64,000 nt of DNA from Sepioteuthis lessoniana (GCA_963585895.1 OY757912.1:77485612-77549611), one strand, 5' to 3'. Shown: positions 10,776 through 20,560, numbered from the stretch's first letter. The notes: a model not told the origin generated them from the letters alone. Program-made: numbers and translations.

Positions 10776-11280
10776 TTGGCAATTCGTTGTGTTGGTGTGT
10801 GTGTGTGTGTGTGTGTGTGTGTGCCAGTCAGAGAATCTCTTTGTCTGCTTTGGCACGAACCCCACAAAAAGGGCTTGAGGGTGAGATCTCCCGCAAGACC
10901 GGAAGTGGAGGAGAGAGAGAAGGTCCCAAAAAAGACAGAGAGAGTCAGTTGACAAAGGAGGACAGAAGAGAACAGTTGGCTTATGATAGCTGGCCAGAGA
11001 AGGACACAGACACCAGAAGGAGGCAGTGTGAAGATAGAAGCAGGGTAGTCAAGAGATGAGTCAGCATTCTTTGTGTCTTTGTGGAGATTTGAAGAAAAAT
11101 GTTACATAGACTTCCCCCTTCTTGTGCTTGGAGCAGACCCAAATCAGTGTTTGTTCGTTTGTTCTTTTTCTCCACCCACTCGGTTGTGTTTTGCGTATCT
11201 GTAAAGAAATGTGTAATGTCCCTGGTCGGAAATGAGATAAACCACTAGACGATCTGATCTAATAGCCATTATTGGTTTAA
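10776..11280. other. (GT)n run and AG-rich unassigned sequence
   Basis: After (GT)n at about 10,795-10,823 lies a purine-rich, higher-GC stretch to about 11,060 with a 90-codon frame that looks compositional (GEISRKTGSGGEREG). I considered an LTR but found no terminal repeat plus target duplication. Function unknown. Confidence 0.3.
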
Positions 11281-11478
11281 GGAATCTGAGATTTTCTTCT
11301 CCTAGACTAGCTTCTTCACAAAGGCTGAAGAACCTAGCCTGCCCTACTATTTACCCATAGCTGGAGGGAGAACAATTGGATTCATACCTTTCCCAAGGGT
11401 ATTAGTGCTATGTGAAATACAATCAGTCTCGTCCAGGATTTGAACACGTGTCACCGTGTCCATTATACCACGGTCATT
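11281..11478 (-). mobile_element. SINE-B copy, 3' truncated
   Basis: Body TTCTTCTCCTAGACTAGC to head AGGATTTGAACACGTGTCACC; the 3' end (TTTACCAACCCC) is absent and the A-box end has lost about 20 bp. Confidence 0.75.
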
Positions 11479-11988
11479 ACACTATTTGATCATATATTTG
11501 ATAGAAGCCTTAAGTCTAAATAATCTACCATGGTTGACATACTATAAAACAAACTAGCCCTGTGCCACCACAGCCCTGTGCCACCACTCGTCAATTTCAG
11601 TTACAAATGACCGAAGGGAGATCAGGGTTCCAGAAAAGAGCCCCTTGCCCTCTCTGACACTCACCTCTCAGAATAAAATTATTGAAAATTATATTCTTGG
11701 CTAGTTACCGTGTTATCAACGAATATTTCTTAATACATATTCATACATGTATTCTACGTTGATACGTATACATACTTATATCGAAATTCTCACATGCAAA
11801 CGTATTATTGCACCGGATCATGTGCAGCTAGGATTAGAATAGCTATTTGTGCCACATTGAGTGCGTGTTTCATGGCCTAGGTCATTCACTGCCAGCATCC
11901 CTCGTATCTCAGCTGAGAAGGAGAAATTACGATGAACTTCTCAATCCAGATGTTAGAGTTTGAGTTTCAATTAAAATGACTAATCATA
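11479..11988. other. Spacer with a short VCR/SINE-C tail fragment
   Basis: 11,515-11,560 resembles the shared tail (AAATAATCTACCATGG..TAAAAC). A small direct duplication CAGCCCTGTGCCACCAC occurs near 11,565-11,587. Otherwise nothing recognised. Confidence 0.35.
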
Positions 11989-12276
11989 TTTACCAACCCC
12001 TCCGCTCGAGCAGGATATGACACAAGGTCAGTTTTTAAGCAGAGTTTAACAGGTTTGAATTCAGAGTTTTCCTTCTCCTAGACTAGTTGCCTGATCAAGG
12101 CTGAAGAACCTAGTCTGCCCTACTATTTACCCATAGCTGGAGGGAGAATAATTGGATTCATACCTTTCCCAATGGTATTAGTGCTATGTGAAATGCAATC
12201 AGTCACGGCCAGGATTTGAACTCTTGTCACCGTGTCTATTTCCTGCGACGATAACCATTACACCACGAGCACCTCT
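11989..12276 (-). mobile_element. SINE-B copy, full length
   Basis: TTTACCAACCCCTCCGCTCG at the 3' end, AGGATTTGAACTCTTGTCACC and ACCATTACACCACGAGCACC at the tRNA-like head. Confidence 0.85.
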
Positions 12277-12329
12277 CAATTAGAATGTCTAATGATTTCT
12301 GATTTTCTGAAATAGAAATATTTATGTGT

Positions 12330-12410
12330 ATGAAATTTATTTGGTATTAAATAACCTTCAATGGTTGACATTCCATAAAACCAAGCCAAACCAAACCAAC
12401 TATGGGTTCA
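12330..12410 (+). mobile_element. VCR/SINE-C 3' tail fragment
   Basis: TTGGTATTAAATAACC to CATAAAACCAAG then CCAAACCAAACC, the shared hairpin tail with its repeat end. The head is missing or too diverged to see. Confidence 0.55.
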
Positions 12411-13192
12411 TAGTCCAACTAGCATAATTTTACAACTATAGCTTTTTCATTAAACGACTCGTGAAGGTTAATATCCAATTAAACAAAGAAAACAAATTAT
12501 TAGAAACCGAATTGGAGAAATAATATTATTAAGCTAGTAATTATATTTGAACCTTTTATCTCCCATTCTCTTACTCTGTCACTGAAAAGCAACGTCCTTT
12601 TTCTCGTTCCAGTGTTCGTAGGTGTAAGAAATACGTGCGAATGTGATGAAGTATTTTCTATTTTCTTTTCTTATAGTATAACGTGACGAATCACTCGATA
12701 AAAAAAAAAAATCCGTCGAGTGGGTGTCAGCTGGCAAACAGATATGTCACCGTGTGAGGAATGGATACGCATTAGCGAGACAAGAACGCGAGAGAAAACG
12801 GGATTTGCCGAGAAACAAGACAACATTGAAACAATACGCACATCTCGTCTTCGGCTTATCCATCTGAAAACCAGTGATGCGGAAAAGGGAATGAGTGCGT
12901 ATAGGCGAGATTGCTTTTCACAAATCAGAGTTTCTCTCTTTCTATCCTTCTATCTCTCACTCTTCACCCTCTCTCTCCATCTATCTATCTATCTATCTAT
13001 CTATCTATGTCAATCTTTGTCTATCAATCTCCTTGTCATCACTGATATCTGTAAGTGTTTTTAACTATTTTTGTTTGATTCCCCACTACTAATATTCTCA
13101 ATCTCCTTACATATTTATAGACAAAGATTCATTTCTATTGTTCTATAGATTCAAATAAATGTATGTTAGATATTTATGGCGTGGACCCTGTC
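12411..13192. other. Unassigned, includes a (CTAT)n microsatellite
   Basis: A 114-codon frame at 12,720-13,064 has no recognisable domain and its second half is translated CT/TATC repeat (12,940-13,010). No gene is claimed. Confidence 0.35.
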
Positions 13193-13194
13193 CG

Positions 13195-13241
<47 letters not shown>
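13193..13241. repeat. (TA)n microsatellite
   Basis: Uninterrupted TA dinucleotides. Confidence 0.95.
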
Positions 13242-13244
<3 letters not shown>

Positions 13245-13299
13245 CGTGTGATCTGGGGTTTTAAAATACGACGACGGAACGTCTACAGAGAAATAAGAC

Positions 13300-13490
13300 T
13301 TTCACCCTTAACAAATGCCCAGTGTAATACTTTAAATTGCATCTTGTGGTGAGGCCCTAGTCTTAGGGATTTTGAGAATATGGATTTCCAATATATTGTC
13401 ATTACTCCCAGGTTAACTTTGACTGTGAGTAGTAGTACCGGTCAGAATTCTCTCTGTGGGTCAACTAGAACTGTTCATTCATTTTGTAAG
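13300..13490 (+). mobile_element. VCR fragment, diverged
   Basis: GTGGTGAGGCCCTAG, TATTGTCATTACTCCCAGG and GGGTCAACTAGAACTG keep the order of the VCR 5' half. Confidence 0.5.
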
Positions 13491-13555
13491 GGTTAATATA
13501 ATTAGTTATTGGAAATACATATATATACTGATATAAACACAATATATATATATAT

Positions 13556-13735
13556 ATATATATTGTCATCCACAGACAGACTGTTTCGTTCTATCAGAAC
13601 TCTTCAGTGTGGCTAGACACGCAGGACGCTCGAAGCCGGGATCGAAACCCATCCAACTTTACGTTAGACTAATCTCAGACCACTCGGCCAACAAGCGGGC
13701 TACGTTGGCCAAGGGAATTTTTAAGGTATTTATGT
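13556..13735 (-). mobile_element. tRNA-headed short element ending in a hammerhead ribozyme (family H1, copy 1)
   Basis: On the minus strand a tRNA-like head at about 13,620-13,692 (A box TGGCCGAGTGG, B box GGTTTCGATCCC) is followed within about 10 bp by a hammerhead fold and then GACAATA and a (TA)n run. The layout is that of a SINE: pol III promoter, short body, simple-sequence tail. Relatives lie at 13,911-14,200 and 42,640-42,925. Hammerheads are known in Penelope elements, retrozymes and a schistosome SINE-like satellite; the placement here, at the very 3' end of a tRNA SINE, is my reading of the sequence. Confidence 0.7.
13570..13612 (-). ncRNA. Type I hammerhead ribozyme, all core bases intact
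   Basis: Minus strand: stem I CCACA pairs with UGUGG; core CUGAAGA (fits CUGANGA); stem II GUUCU/AGAAC with loop GAU; GAAA; stem III is three pairs (A-U, C-G, A-U) closing loop GUC; cleavage triplet GUC, with cutting predicted between 13,575 and 13,574. All conserved positions of the hammerhead consensus are met. The short stem III suggests weak monomer activity and perhaps cleavage as a dimer, as reported for Penelope hammerheads. Confidence 0.8.
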
Positions 13736-13910
13736 AATCACATCCAATCAAAATATTTTTTACTAAAAATATAACCGAAATTTAACTTAAGATATTCAAA
13801 ATCTCAAGAACAAAGTCTGATACACGAGTTGAACACATGTATCCGAAAAAATAACAGCGCAAACATTGAATTCGAAATAATTTGCAAACCAATCAATTTC
13901 AATATGGATC

Positions 13911-14200
13911 TATTGTCAACCACAGACAGACTGTTTCTTTATATCACAACTATTCAGTGTGGCTAGACATAAGCTGGAATCGATCCCACTAACTTTACGC
14001 TAGACATGGCAGCTAACCTTTCAGCTATTTTCGGCTACATACGTCAGCTCAGGAATTATAACGCATATGTATTATCTTTCGCGTGTTTACATTTTGCGCT
14101 ATCGGATACCAGAGAACTCAATTCGCTAGAAGAGCTTTTGCATTAAGCGGATGACAGCCGTTAATCCCTTCGCCAGAGTGCTGAAACCCCGGGAAGGGAA
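13911..14200 (-). mobile_element. Family H1 copy 2, ribozyme mutated
   Basis: Same order on the minus strand: upstream segment shared with 42.6-42.8 kb (GATAATACATATGCGTTATA), tRNA-like head with a decayed B box (GGGATCGATTCC), then the hammerhead region at about 13,920-13,963. The core reads CUGAAUA, so G8 is replaced by U, and stem II has lost pairs; GAAA, stem III and GUC remain. Predicted inactive. Confidence 0.65.
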
Positions 14201-14434
14201 TGTATATAATATGGAAATGTACGTAGAAAAAAAGTAAAACGGAATACAAATATATGTTTGATGGTTTGTTTATTTACCAACGCGTTTCGACTTCAATGTT
14301 TCATCTGAATACAAAAATATTTCATCAAAATTATTTTTTATGAGAAACAATTATGATAGATGATTTTTTAATCAGTTGGAAGCATTCCTTGGGGCCTTTA
14401 GATACTGCTATGTGAGCAAAATGAGAATATTCCT
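14201..14434. other. Spacer with a weak hammerhead-like motif
   Basis: On the minus strand near 14,281-14,306, CAGATGA, a short stem, GTCGAAA and ACGCGTT resemble a decayed hammerhead, but U4 is replaced and stem I is only wobble pairs. Not called as a ribozyme. Confidence 0.3.
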
Positions 14435-14638
14435 ATTTACCAACCCCTCCGCTCGGGCAGGATATGACACAAGGTCAATTTTTAAGCGGAGTTAAGTAGG
14501 TTTGAATTGAGAGTTTTCCTTCTCCTAGACTAGTTGCCACACCAAGGCTGAAGAACTAGTCTGTCCTACTATTTACCCATAGCTGGAGGGAGAATAATTG
14601 GATTCATACCTTTCCCAAGGGTATTAGTGCTATGTGAA
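14435..14638 (-). mobile_element. SINE-B copy lacking the tRNA head
   Basis: TTTACCAACCCCTCCGCTCG to GGGTATTAGTGCTATGTG. It stops exactly where the tRNA-derived part should begin, so it is 5' truncated. Confidence 0.8.
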
Positions 14639-15035
14639 AAACAGAATAATACCGACTGATATGTTCAAATTACGTTATATGATACAATGGAATGTTTTTG
14701 AAATGTAGATGGCGTTTTGTGGTTTGAGAAACGGGTTTTATTGCTTTAAATAATTTGAAAATTTAGAGTTAATATTTAGTGTGAATTTGGAACTCATTTC
14801 TCATATGATATGGAAACTTTAAAAAATGCGCTTTTCCGTTAGGATTTCCAGTAACGTTACTTGATATCCAAAATAAAGGAATTTGTTTACCGAATTTTTA
14901 CATGCAAATATGCAGATGAAGTAGAAATATTCCCAACATTTTAAACTGTCACCTGAAAAGTGCATGTGAATTTAGGTAAGTGACAATGTCAGCTCTATCT
15001 TTCTAATATTTTTTCAGGCACAGTCAGTTACAATC
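14639..15035. other. AT-rich spacer, nothing recognised
   Basis: No gene or named repeat visible. Confidence 0.35.
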
Positions 15036-15955
15036 ATATGTAGAAGGATTCATAAACTTGTTTTTACATGAATTAATTGGGTGGCAGTGGTCATCGCAAA
15101 GGTTACGGCAACGGTTTAAGATTTCATATAACAAATTTTGAAATTTGTATTCACCGTGTGTTTGCTGCTGAAACATTTTAAAAATTGGTGTGTACATAAC
15201 AGCTTCTTGTGCTCATTTTGTATTGCGTTGAAATGATGCTGTTCGGGATAGAATTTTCGATCCAGGGTAGTATCGATTTTCTATGCGGAACTGCATCATA
15301 CTGACGAAACATGAAATGAGCAAGAAATGTTCTCTGTGTAGCAAATGCAGATTTACCAGTCTTAAAAAATGTTTCACCTGCAAATGCTCAGTATGTAAGC
15401 CATGATCGTAACTGATCGTATCAGAAAAAAAAAATATAAGACGTTAGCTAGATGAAGCTACCATTACTAATTGCCTAAATTACTTGCATCACGCAAGTGA
15501 CAGTTTAGTTTGGAGATGTACCTTCCGCACACTGTATTGATAGGAACAATCAGTTTCATGTCTTCCCAAATCCACTTCTTCGTTTTATATCACAAAGGAC
15601 TTTTTACAGAATTATATAATTGCATCTTTAATTATTTTTTATTGTTTAGCCCTATTTTGTAAATCTTTCTGGAGACTGTTTAGACAAAATCTGTATTAGA
15701 GAATTCGATATTTTTATGGGCAGCTTGGAACATGCATGGTATATGAATTGGTGATTATTTGTCTGCTTTCAGGAATTGAGTAAAATGAAAAATACACAAA
15801 AATTTGGACTGTATAAGATTCATCCGGAAATCGAGTTTCAAATCAAGATTCAACATTTGTTAAAGAAAATCTTAAACCGTTGCCGTAACCTTTGCGATGA
15901 CCACTGCCACCCAATTAATTCATGTAAAAACAAGTTTATGAATCCTTCTACATAT
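15036..15955. mobile_element. 920 bp element with perfect 89 bp terminal inverted repeats
   Basis: Positions 15,036-15,124 and 15,867-15,955 are exact reverse complements over 89 bases (ends ATATGTAGAAGG, inner ends near AAGATTT). The 742 bp interior holds a fragment with the cysteine spacing of a piggyBac C-terminal domain. The flanks do not show a TTAA target duplication at the arm tips, which piggyBac would predict; a TA or ATA duplication is possible. It is either a DNA transposon derivative or an inverted duplication. Perfect arms imply recent formation or gene conversion. Confidence 0.6.
15304..15411 (+). pseudogene. Fragment resembling a piggyBac transposase C-terminal cysteine domain
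   Basis: One frame reads HEMSKKCSLCSKCRFTSLKK, then CFTCKCSVCKP, then a stop. The spacing C-x2-C-x10-C-x2-C-x4-C, with a PH that a two-base gain would restore, is the cross-brace pattern at the very C-terminus of piggyBac-type transposases, and a stop follows shortly in the shifted frame. The catalytic domain is absent. Family assignment is by cysteine spacing alone. Confidence 0.4.
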
Positions 15956-15984
15956 TATTATTATTATTATTATTATAATTATTA

Positions 15985-16058
15985 TTGATGTTTCACGCTG
16001 AACTATTAGATGGTGAGACTCCAGTCCTGCAGCTTTAGGGAATGTAGAGTACTCTTTT
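15985..16058 (+). mobile_element. VCR repeat, left part, split by the RTE LINE
   Basis: GGTGAGACTCCAGTCCTGC to GGGAATGTAGAG is the VCR 5' region; it continues at 17,671 after the LINE. The last 13 bases (16,046-16,058) are the target duplication. Confidence 0.75.
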
Positions 16059-17670
16059 TTTTTGGTGGGTGGGTTTCCAAGTAGGTTTTCGAAGTGCTCC
16101 CAAAAATAACACATGAACCAATCACCAGAATAATTAGCAAACAATTAGACATTAAACTAGGACCGTTCACACAAGAAGAACTCGACTCGGTTCTCAGAAA
16201 AATTAAAAATAGGAAAGCTGCAGGGCTGGACGAAATTCCCCCGGAAGTATGGAAGACCAGACAATTCGACGACATACTGCTCCGACACTGCAACGCAGTA
16301 TACAATCAAAATCTGATAGATAGATGGATGAAGGGATGCATACTCCCCTTCCCTAAAAAGGGGGACCTCGGATTAGCCAAAAACTACCGAGGCATAACAC
16401 TTACATCCATAGCTGCCAAAATCTACAATGCCCTACTACGAAACCGAATAGAACCCAAAATCGACAACATACTTAGAAAAAACCAAAATGGCTTCCGAAG
16501 AAATAGATCCACGACCTCACAAATATTAACCATCCGCAGAATCCTTGAAGGTGTACGGGCAAAGAACCTACAAGCGACATTAATATTCGTCGACTTTACC
16601 AAGGCTTTCGACTCCATTCACAGAGGAAAGATGGAACAAATCCTACTAGCGTACGGCATACCCAAAGAAACCGTAGCGGCAATAACGATTCTCTATAGAA
16701 ACACTAAAGTAAAAGTACGATCACCGGATGGAGACACAGAATACTTTGACATTGTAGCAGGAGTGCTACAAGGGAACACGCTGGCCCCGTACCTCTTTAT
16801 CATTTGTCTAGACTACGTACTTAGAACATCGATTGACAAAATCAAAGAGAATGGTTTCGAACTGACGAAGAAAAGAAGCAGAAGATACCCCGCAACAACA
16901 ATTACCGACGCCGACTACGCCGATGACATAGCGATACTGGCAAATACACCTGACCAAGCCGAAACACTTCTGCATAGTTTGGAACGAGCAGCAGCAAGCA
17001 TAGGCCTCTATGTTAATGCACACAAAACGGAATATATGTGCTATAACCAAACGGGGGACATCTCCACTCTAGAAGGAACCCCACTTAAACTAGTAGACAA
17101 ATTCACGTACCTAGGAAGCAGCGTCGAATCAACCGAAAAGGACATCGAAACGAGGTTAACGAAAGCGTGGACAGCTATCAATAGGCTATCGATTATATGG
17201 AAATCAGACCTAACCGACAAAATGAAACGCAGTTTCTTCCAGGCAGCGGTCACATCGATACTGCTATATGGATGCACTACATGGACGCTAACAAAACGGC
17301 TGGAGAAGAAACTAGATGGCAATTACACAAGAATGCTGCGTGCAATCCTGAACAAGTCCTGGCAGCAACACCCCACAAGACACCAACTGTACGGCCACCT
17401 GCCCCGTATCACGAAAACTATTCAAGTTAGACGAACCAGACATGCAGGACATTGCTGGAGAAGCAGAGATGAACTCATAAGAGATGTACTCTTATGGATC
17501 CCCACACATGGCCGCGCAAAAATAGGACGACCAGCTCGAACGTACATTCAGCAGCTATGTGAGGATACAGGATGTTGTCCTGAAGACCTACCTAGGGCGA
17601 TGAACGATAGGGAGGAGTGGCGAGAGAGGGTCAGGGATATCCGTGCTGCCAGCACGATATGATGATGATG
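16059..17670 (+). mobile_element. Young 5'-truncated RTE-type LINE with 13 bp target duplication
   Basis: AGAGTACTCTTTT occurs at 16,046-16,058 and again at 17,671-17,683, bounding the element exactly. The 3' end is a short (ATG)n run (17,658-17,670) as in RTE-clade LINEs, with almost no 3' UTR. The first about 38 bp are inverted relative to the rest: the minus strand there reads EHFENLLGNPP, which in this family precedes the PKITHEPIT that opens the sense part. This fits twin priming. The endonuclease domain and 5' region are missing. Confidence 0.85.
16094..17662 (+). CDS. RTE-type LINE reverse transcriptase ORF, 522 codons, endonuclease missing
   Basis: An uninterrupted frame covers the reverse transcriptase and C-terminus of a non-LTR retrotransposon. 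The ATG at 16,094 is an internal methionine created by truncation, not a native start. Visible RT motifs in order: KNYRGITLTSIAAKIY (about residues 96-111), NQNGFRRNRSTTSQI (about 130-144), FVDFTKAFDS with the first catalytic Asp (about 167), VLQGNTLAPYLFIICLD (about 228), and YADD with the other two (about 274-277). The C-terminus has HAGHCWRSRDELI and CEDTGCCPEDLP, shared with the fragments at 29, 43 and 52 kb. The apurinic-type endonuclease expected upstream of RT is absent, so it cannot move on its own. The lack of stops shows a recent insertion. Confidence 0.85.
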   Translation: MLPKITHEPITRIISKQLDIKLGPFTQEELDSVLRKIKNRKAAGLDEIPPEVWKTRQFDDILLRHCNAVYNQNLIDRWMKGCILPFPKKGDLGLAKNYRGITLTSIAAKIYNALLRNRIEPKIDNILRKNQNGFRRNRSTTSQILTIRRILEGVRAKNLQATLIFVDFTKAFDSIHRGKMEQILLAYGIPKETVAAITILYRNTKVKVRSPDGDTEYFDIVAGVLQGNTLAPYLFIICLDYVLRTSIDKIKENGFELTKKRSRRYPATTITDADYADDIAILANTPDQAETLLHSLERAAASIGLYVNAHKTEYMCYNQTGDISTLEGTPLKLVDKFTYLGSSVESTEKDIETRLTKAWTAINRLSIIWKSDLTDKMKRSFFQAAVTSILLYGCTTWTLTKRLEKKLDGNYTRMLRAILNKSWQQHPTRHQLYGHLPRITKTIQVRRTRHAGHCWRSRDELIRDVLLWIPTHGRAKIGRPARTYIQQLCEDTGCCPEDLPRAMNDREEWRERVRDIRAASTI

Positions 17671-18595
17671 AGAGTACTCTTTTATTGCCACTGCTCCAGG
17701 GTCTGCTCTTAGCTGGAGTGTTAGTACCCGATTGGATTCTATCTAAGGGCCAAATAAAACGGTTTCATCATTTAATAATGTGCAATAAAAGACTCTTTAA
17801 TTGAATTGTTTTTAAGTATTGTTTACTTAAAAACCTTTTAACTGTATGCAAAAACTGAATTATTTGTATTAAATAGCAACGTTGGGAATCATTTGATTGA
17901 GCAAATGAAGAAGTCGTGTTGAATAAAAATGTGTGTAAGATAGTTGTACCTGAGACCAATTAACCGTGTGTAAACAGTTGTTGGCGACTGTAGTCGAGGG
18001 CGACCTGAAGGCTCCCTTTTAAATAGCTACTATACCGAGGTATGGGGGAGGGTTCTACTCTTTTTCCTGGATTGCTCCACTTTACCCTCGATACGTACCT
18101 TGTAATGTTGAGCGTTGAGCAAGGAGGTATCAAGTACCATTTTTAAAGTCTTTGGTATGACTCGACCTGGGATTGAACCCTGTTCTCCCGGACCATTGGT
18201 GAACACACTACCCATTAGGCCAATAAGAGCAATATTTAATTGTTTGCAAACAAAATACTCTTTTTAAAAACGACATCGCATTTAAATTGTTTACTTAAAA
18301 ATCATATGTGCATATTGATTTCATTGAGTACAAATAAATAATTGACGTTAAATAAAACTGCTTAACCGTTTAACTGCGTGCAAACAAATAACTTTTGTTG
18401 AATTAAATTGTTAATATCAAACAGCAATACTTAAACCTATTTAACTGTGTACAATCAAATGAGTTCTGGATCGTTTGAAGATGTTACCAATTAACTATAT
18501 GTTTACAAATCAAGTATTTAATAAAATATAAAAACAGGATTTGGCATTAAATAACCTGGCTGATATGCCTCAAATTCAAACAATCAACAAAACAT
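17671..18595 (+). mobile_element. VCR repeat, right part, with nested SINE-A
   Basis: Resumes the VCR after the LINE (TTATTGCCACTGCTCCAGGG), continues through core units with AACTGTGTGCAAACAAATG-like motifs, is split by SINE-A at 17,981-18,224, and ends with the hairpin tail (TTGGCATTAAATAACC..GATATGCC) near 18,541-18,595. Confidence 0.75.
17981..18224 (-). mobile_element. SINE-A copy, full length
   Basis: Tail side GCGACTGTAGTCGAGGG to head ACCTGGGATTGAACCC and CACTACCCATTAGGCCAA. Inserted inside a VCR core. Confidence 0.85.
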
Positions 18596-18861
18596 GACGC
18601 AAAGCTATGAGACTCCAAATGATATTCAACACAAATATTAGAATCAGTTCTTTCAGAATGTCCTCAAATACAAGAAGCCATCATAATGAAAACGAAGGAA
18701 CACGTATTAAACAAAATATCTCTCGGCTTAAGAGTTGGAATGTCACAAATTACTTGGCAAACAAACAAGACTACGGGAGATGTCACGAACTGTTTATCAG
18801 ATATTAAGCTTTGCCTTACAGCTTTAAATCATTTACATATGACCTTGTAGAAATAGATTTT
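18596..18861. other. Spacer, nothing recognised
   Basis: AT-rich, a 66-codon frame without any domain. Confidence 0.3.
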
Positions 18862-19946
18862 AAAAAACAGCCCAGACGATTGGGGTTGTATTGTTATATT
18901 ACATGTGCCATGGATGTTCGGTTCGTTCCGAGTGACTCCCGTGTGCTTTGACAAGCTGTTACGTTGTGATTAGTAAATAGGGCAGCACGATTAGGGCACT
19001 CGAGTACAACAGGTGTATAACCGGAAGGAGACCACGTGATGAGGACCTCGTGGTCTGATTTAGACAGTGCAGAGAATCGCAGTCGAGCGTGGAACACGCA
19101 GTCGATCAGGTCTCCTCTGACGAGTTTGCAAGAGGGTGCAAGCGTTGGTATTCTCTGGCTCCCGGAAAAAGATATGGAATTAAGTTATCTCTCTACGTAT
19201 ATATCTCTCAATCTATCTCTCAACTAACAACAAGCTGTGGGCCCTTTTAGAGAATAAAGGAAAAAGGAGATATATTTTTATAAATAACTGTGTTTCGTTC
19301 GTCAGTATCTTTGATTATGTTCTTGGTTGGGTCTATGAGACTCTACAACAGTATAAGACACCGACTGCATCTCGGCAGAGGCGTAAAGCCCCACCGAGGA
19401 GTGTATTGGTTATGACACTTAATCATTTTATGGTGAGGAAACAGCTCTGGAGCTCTGGGGAATGTAGTGTACCACTTCATTGCGATTACTCCCTAGTCTA
19501 CGAGTAGAAGTACCAGATAGCATCCAATCTAAGGGTCAAACGGAACGGTTTACAGATTTAACTTTAGGCAAACAAATGACTGATGTTAAATTGAAATGTT
19601 AGTATGATATAGCAATACTTTTAACTGTGCGCAAATAAAATTAGATAGCAATACTTTAAACTATTTAACTGTGTGATAAATGATTAATCCTAAATAGAAA
19701 TATTTATGTTAGAAATGAATGCTTGAAACCGTTTGACTGTGTGTAAAAAATGAATTAAAAGAATAATATAGCAACATTTTGAACCATTAAACTGTGTGCA
19801 AACAAATGACTTCTAACGTTTTAATCGTAAAATCACCTACAAACTATTTCCTTATAAATCGTATATGTTTAACCCTTTAGCTGTATGCAAACTAATGAGC
19901 TCGGGTTCATTTAAAATGTTATCTACAAAGTGTGCGTTTACAAATC

Positions 19947-19998
<52 letters not shown>

Positions 19999-20275
19999 AG
20001 GATTTTATATTGATAACCTCAAAGGGTTGATATACCAATCAACATTTTAACCGTGAGTAAACAAGTGACTAATATTACACTAAATCGTTAGCGTTACATT
20101 GGAATACTTGAAACTATTTAACTATGTGCAAATAAATGAACTTTGACTCGTTTAAAAATGTTATATATAAACTATTCCTTAACAAATCATCTATTTAATC
20201 AGTATAAACAAGATTTAACATTAAATAATCTACAATGGTTGATATGCCATAAAACCTAACCATCGAACCAACCAA
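18862..20275 (+). mobile_element. VCR repeat split by a solo LTR
   Basis: The left end CAGCCCAGACGATTGGGG joins, after the LTR, to GACACCGACTGCATCTCGG; together they restore the usual VCR start. A long core follows with many AACTGTGTGCAAA units and an internal (TA)n at about 19,948-19,995. The hairpin tail is at about 20,215-20,275. Confidence 0.8.
18892..19350 (+). mobile_element. Solo LTR, family 2, with GTAT target duplication
   Basis: A 459 bp block starts TGTTATATTAC and ends CTCTACAACA, with GTAT immediately on both sides (18,888-18,891 and 19,351-19,354). A polyadenylation signal (AATAAA) lies near 19,253. Removing the block and one GTAT restores an uninterrupted VCR start, which is strong internal proof of insertion. 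No internal retroelement genes are present. Confidence 0.85.
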
Positions 20276-20299
20276 ATAAGAAAAAAAGATACTATTTAA

Positions 20300-20560
20300 G
20301 ATTCCACAAAATTCCTTAATAACAATATTCTAGATTTCAGAAAGAACACTAATATAGCCCACCCTGACGGGGGTGCAGTCAAATACGCTTTCTTATCACT
20401 CCTGCAGAGTGATAAGAAACCTCCATCAATATAGGGAGCGTCCTCAGCTAAACTGTATTTGATGGAAGGTTCCGTATTCGCAAATCTGGGGACTGTAAAG
20501 TATCCATTCAATGCCATTATTTCCTGGTTCACTCTGACTCGAAGTGATATTATCTGTTTG
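20300..20560 (+). mobile_element. VCR 5' end, diverged
   Basis: TATAGCCCACCCTGACGGGG, TCCTGCAGAGTGATAAG and AATGCCATTATTTCCTGG follow the VCR order with many changes. Confidence 0.4.

Noticed and set aside
10776-11280. A further solo LTR
   Set aside because: I could not find matching TG..CA ends with a target duplication.
12720-13064. 114-codon forward frame
   Set aside because: The second half is translated CT/CTAT repeat and the first half has no recognisable domain.
14281-14306. Another hammerhead on the minus strand
   Set aside because: The core has CAGATGA instead of CUGANGA and stem I is only wobble pairs.
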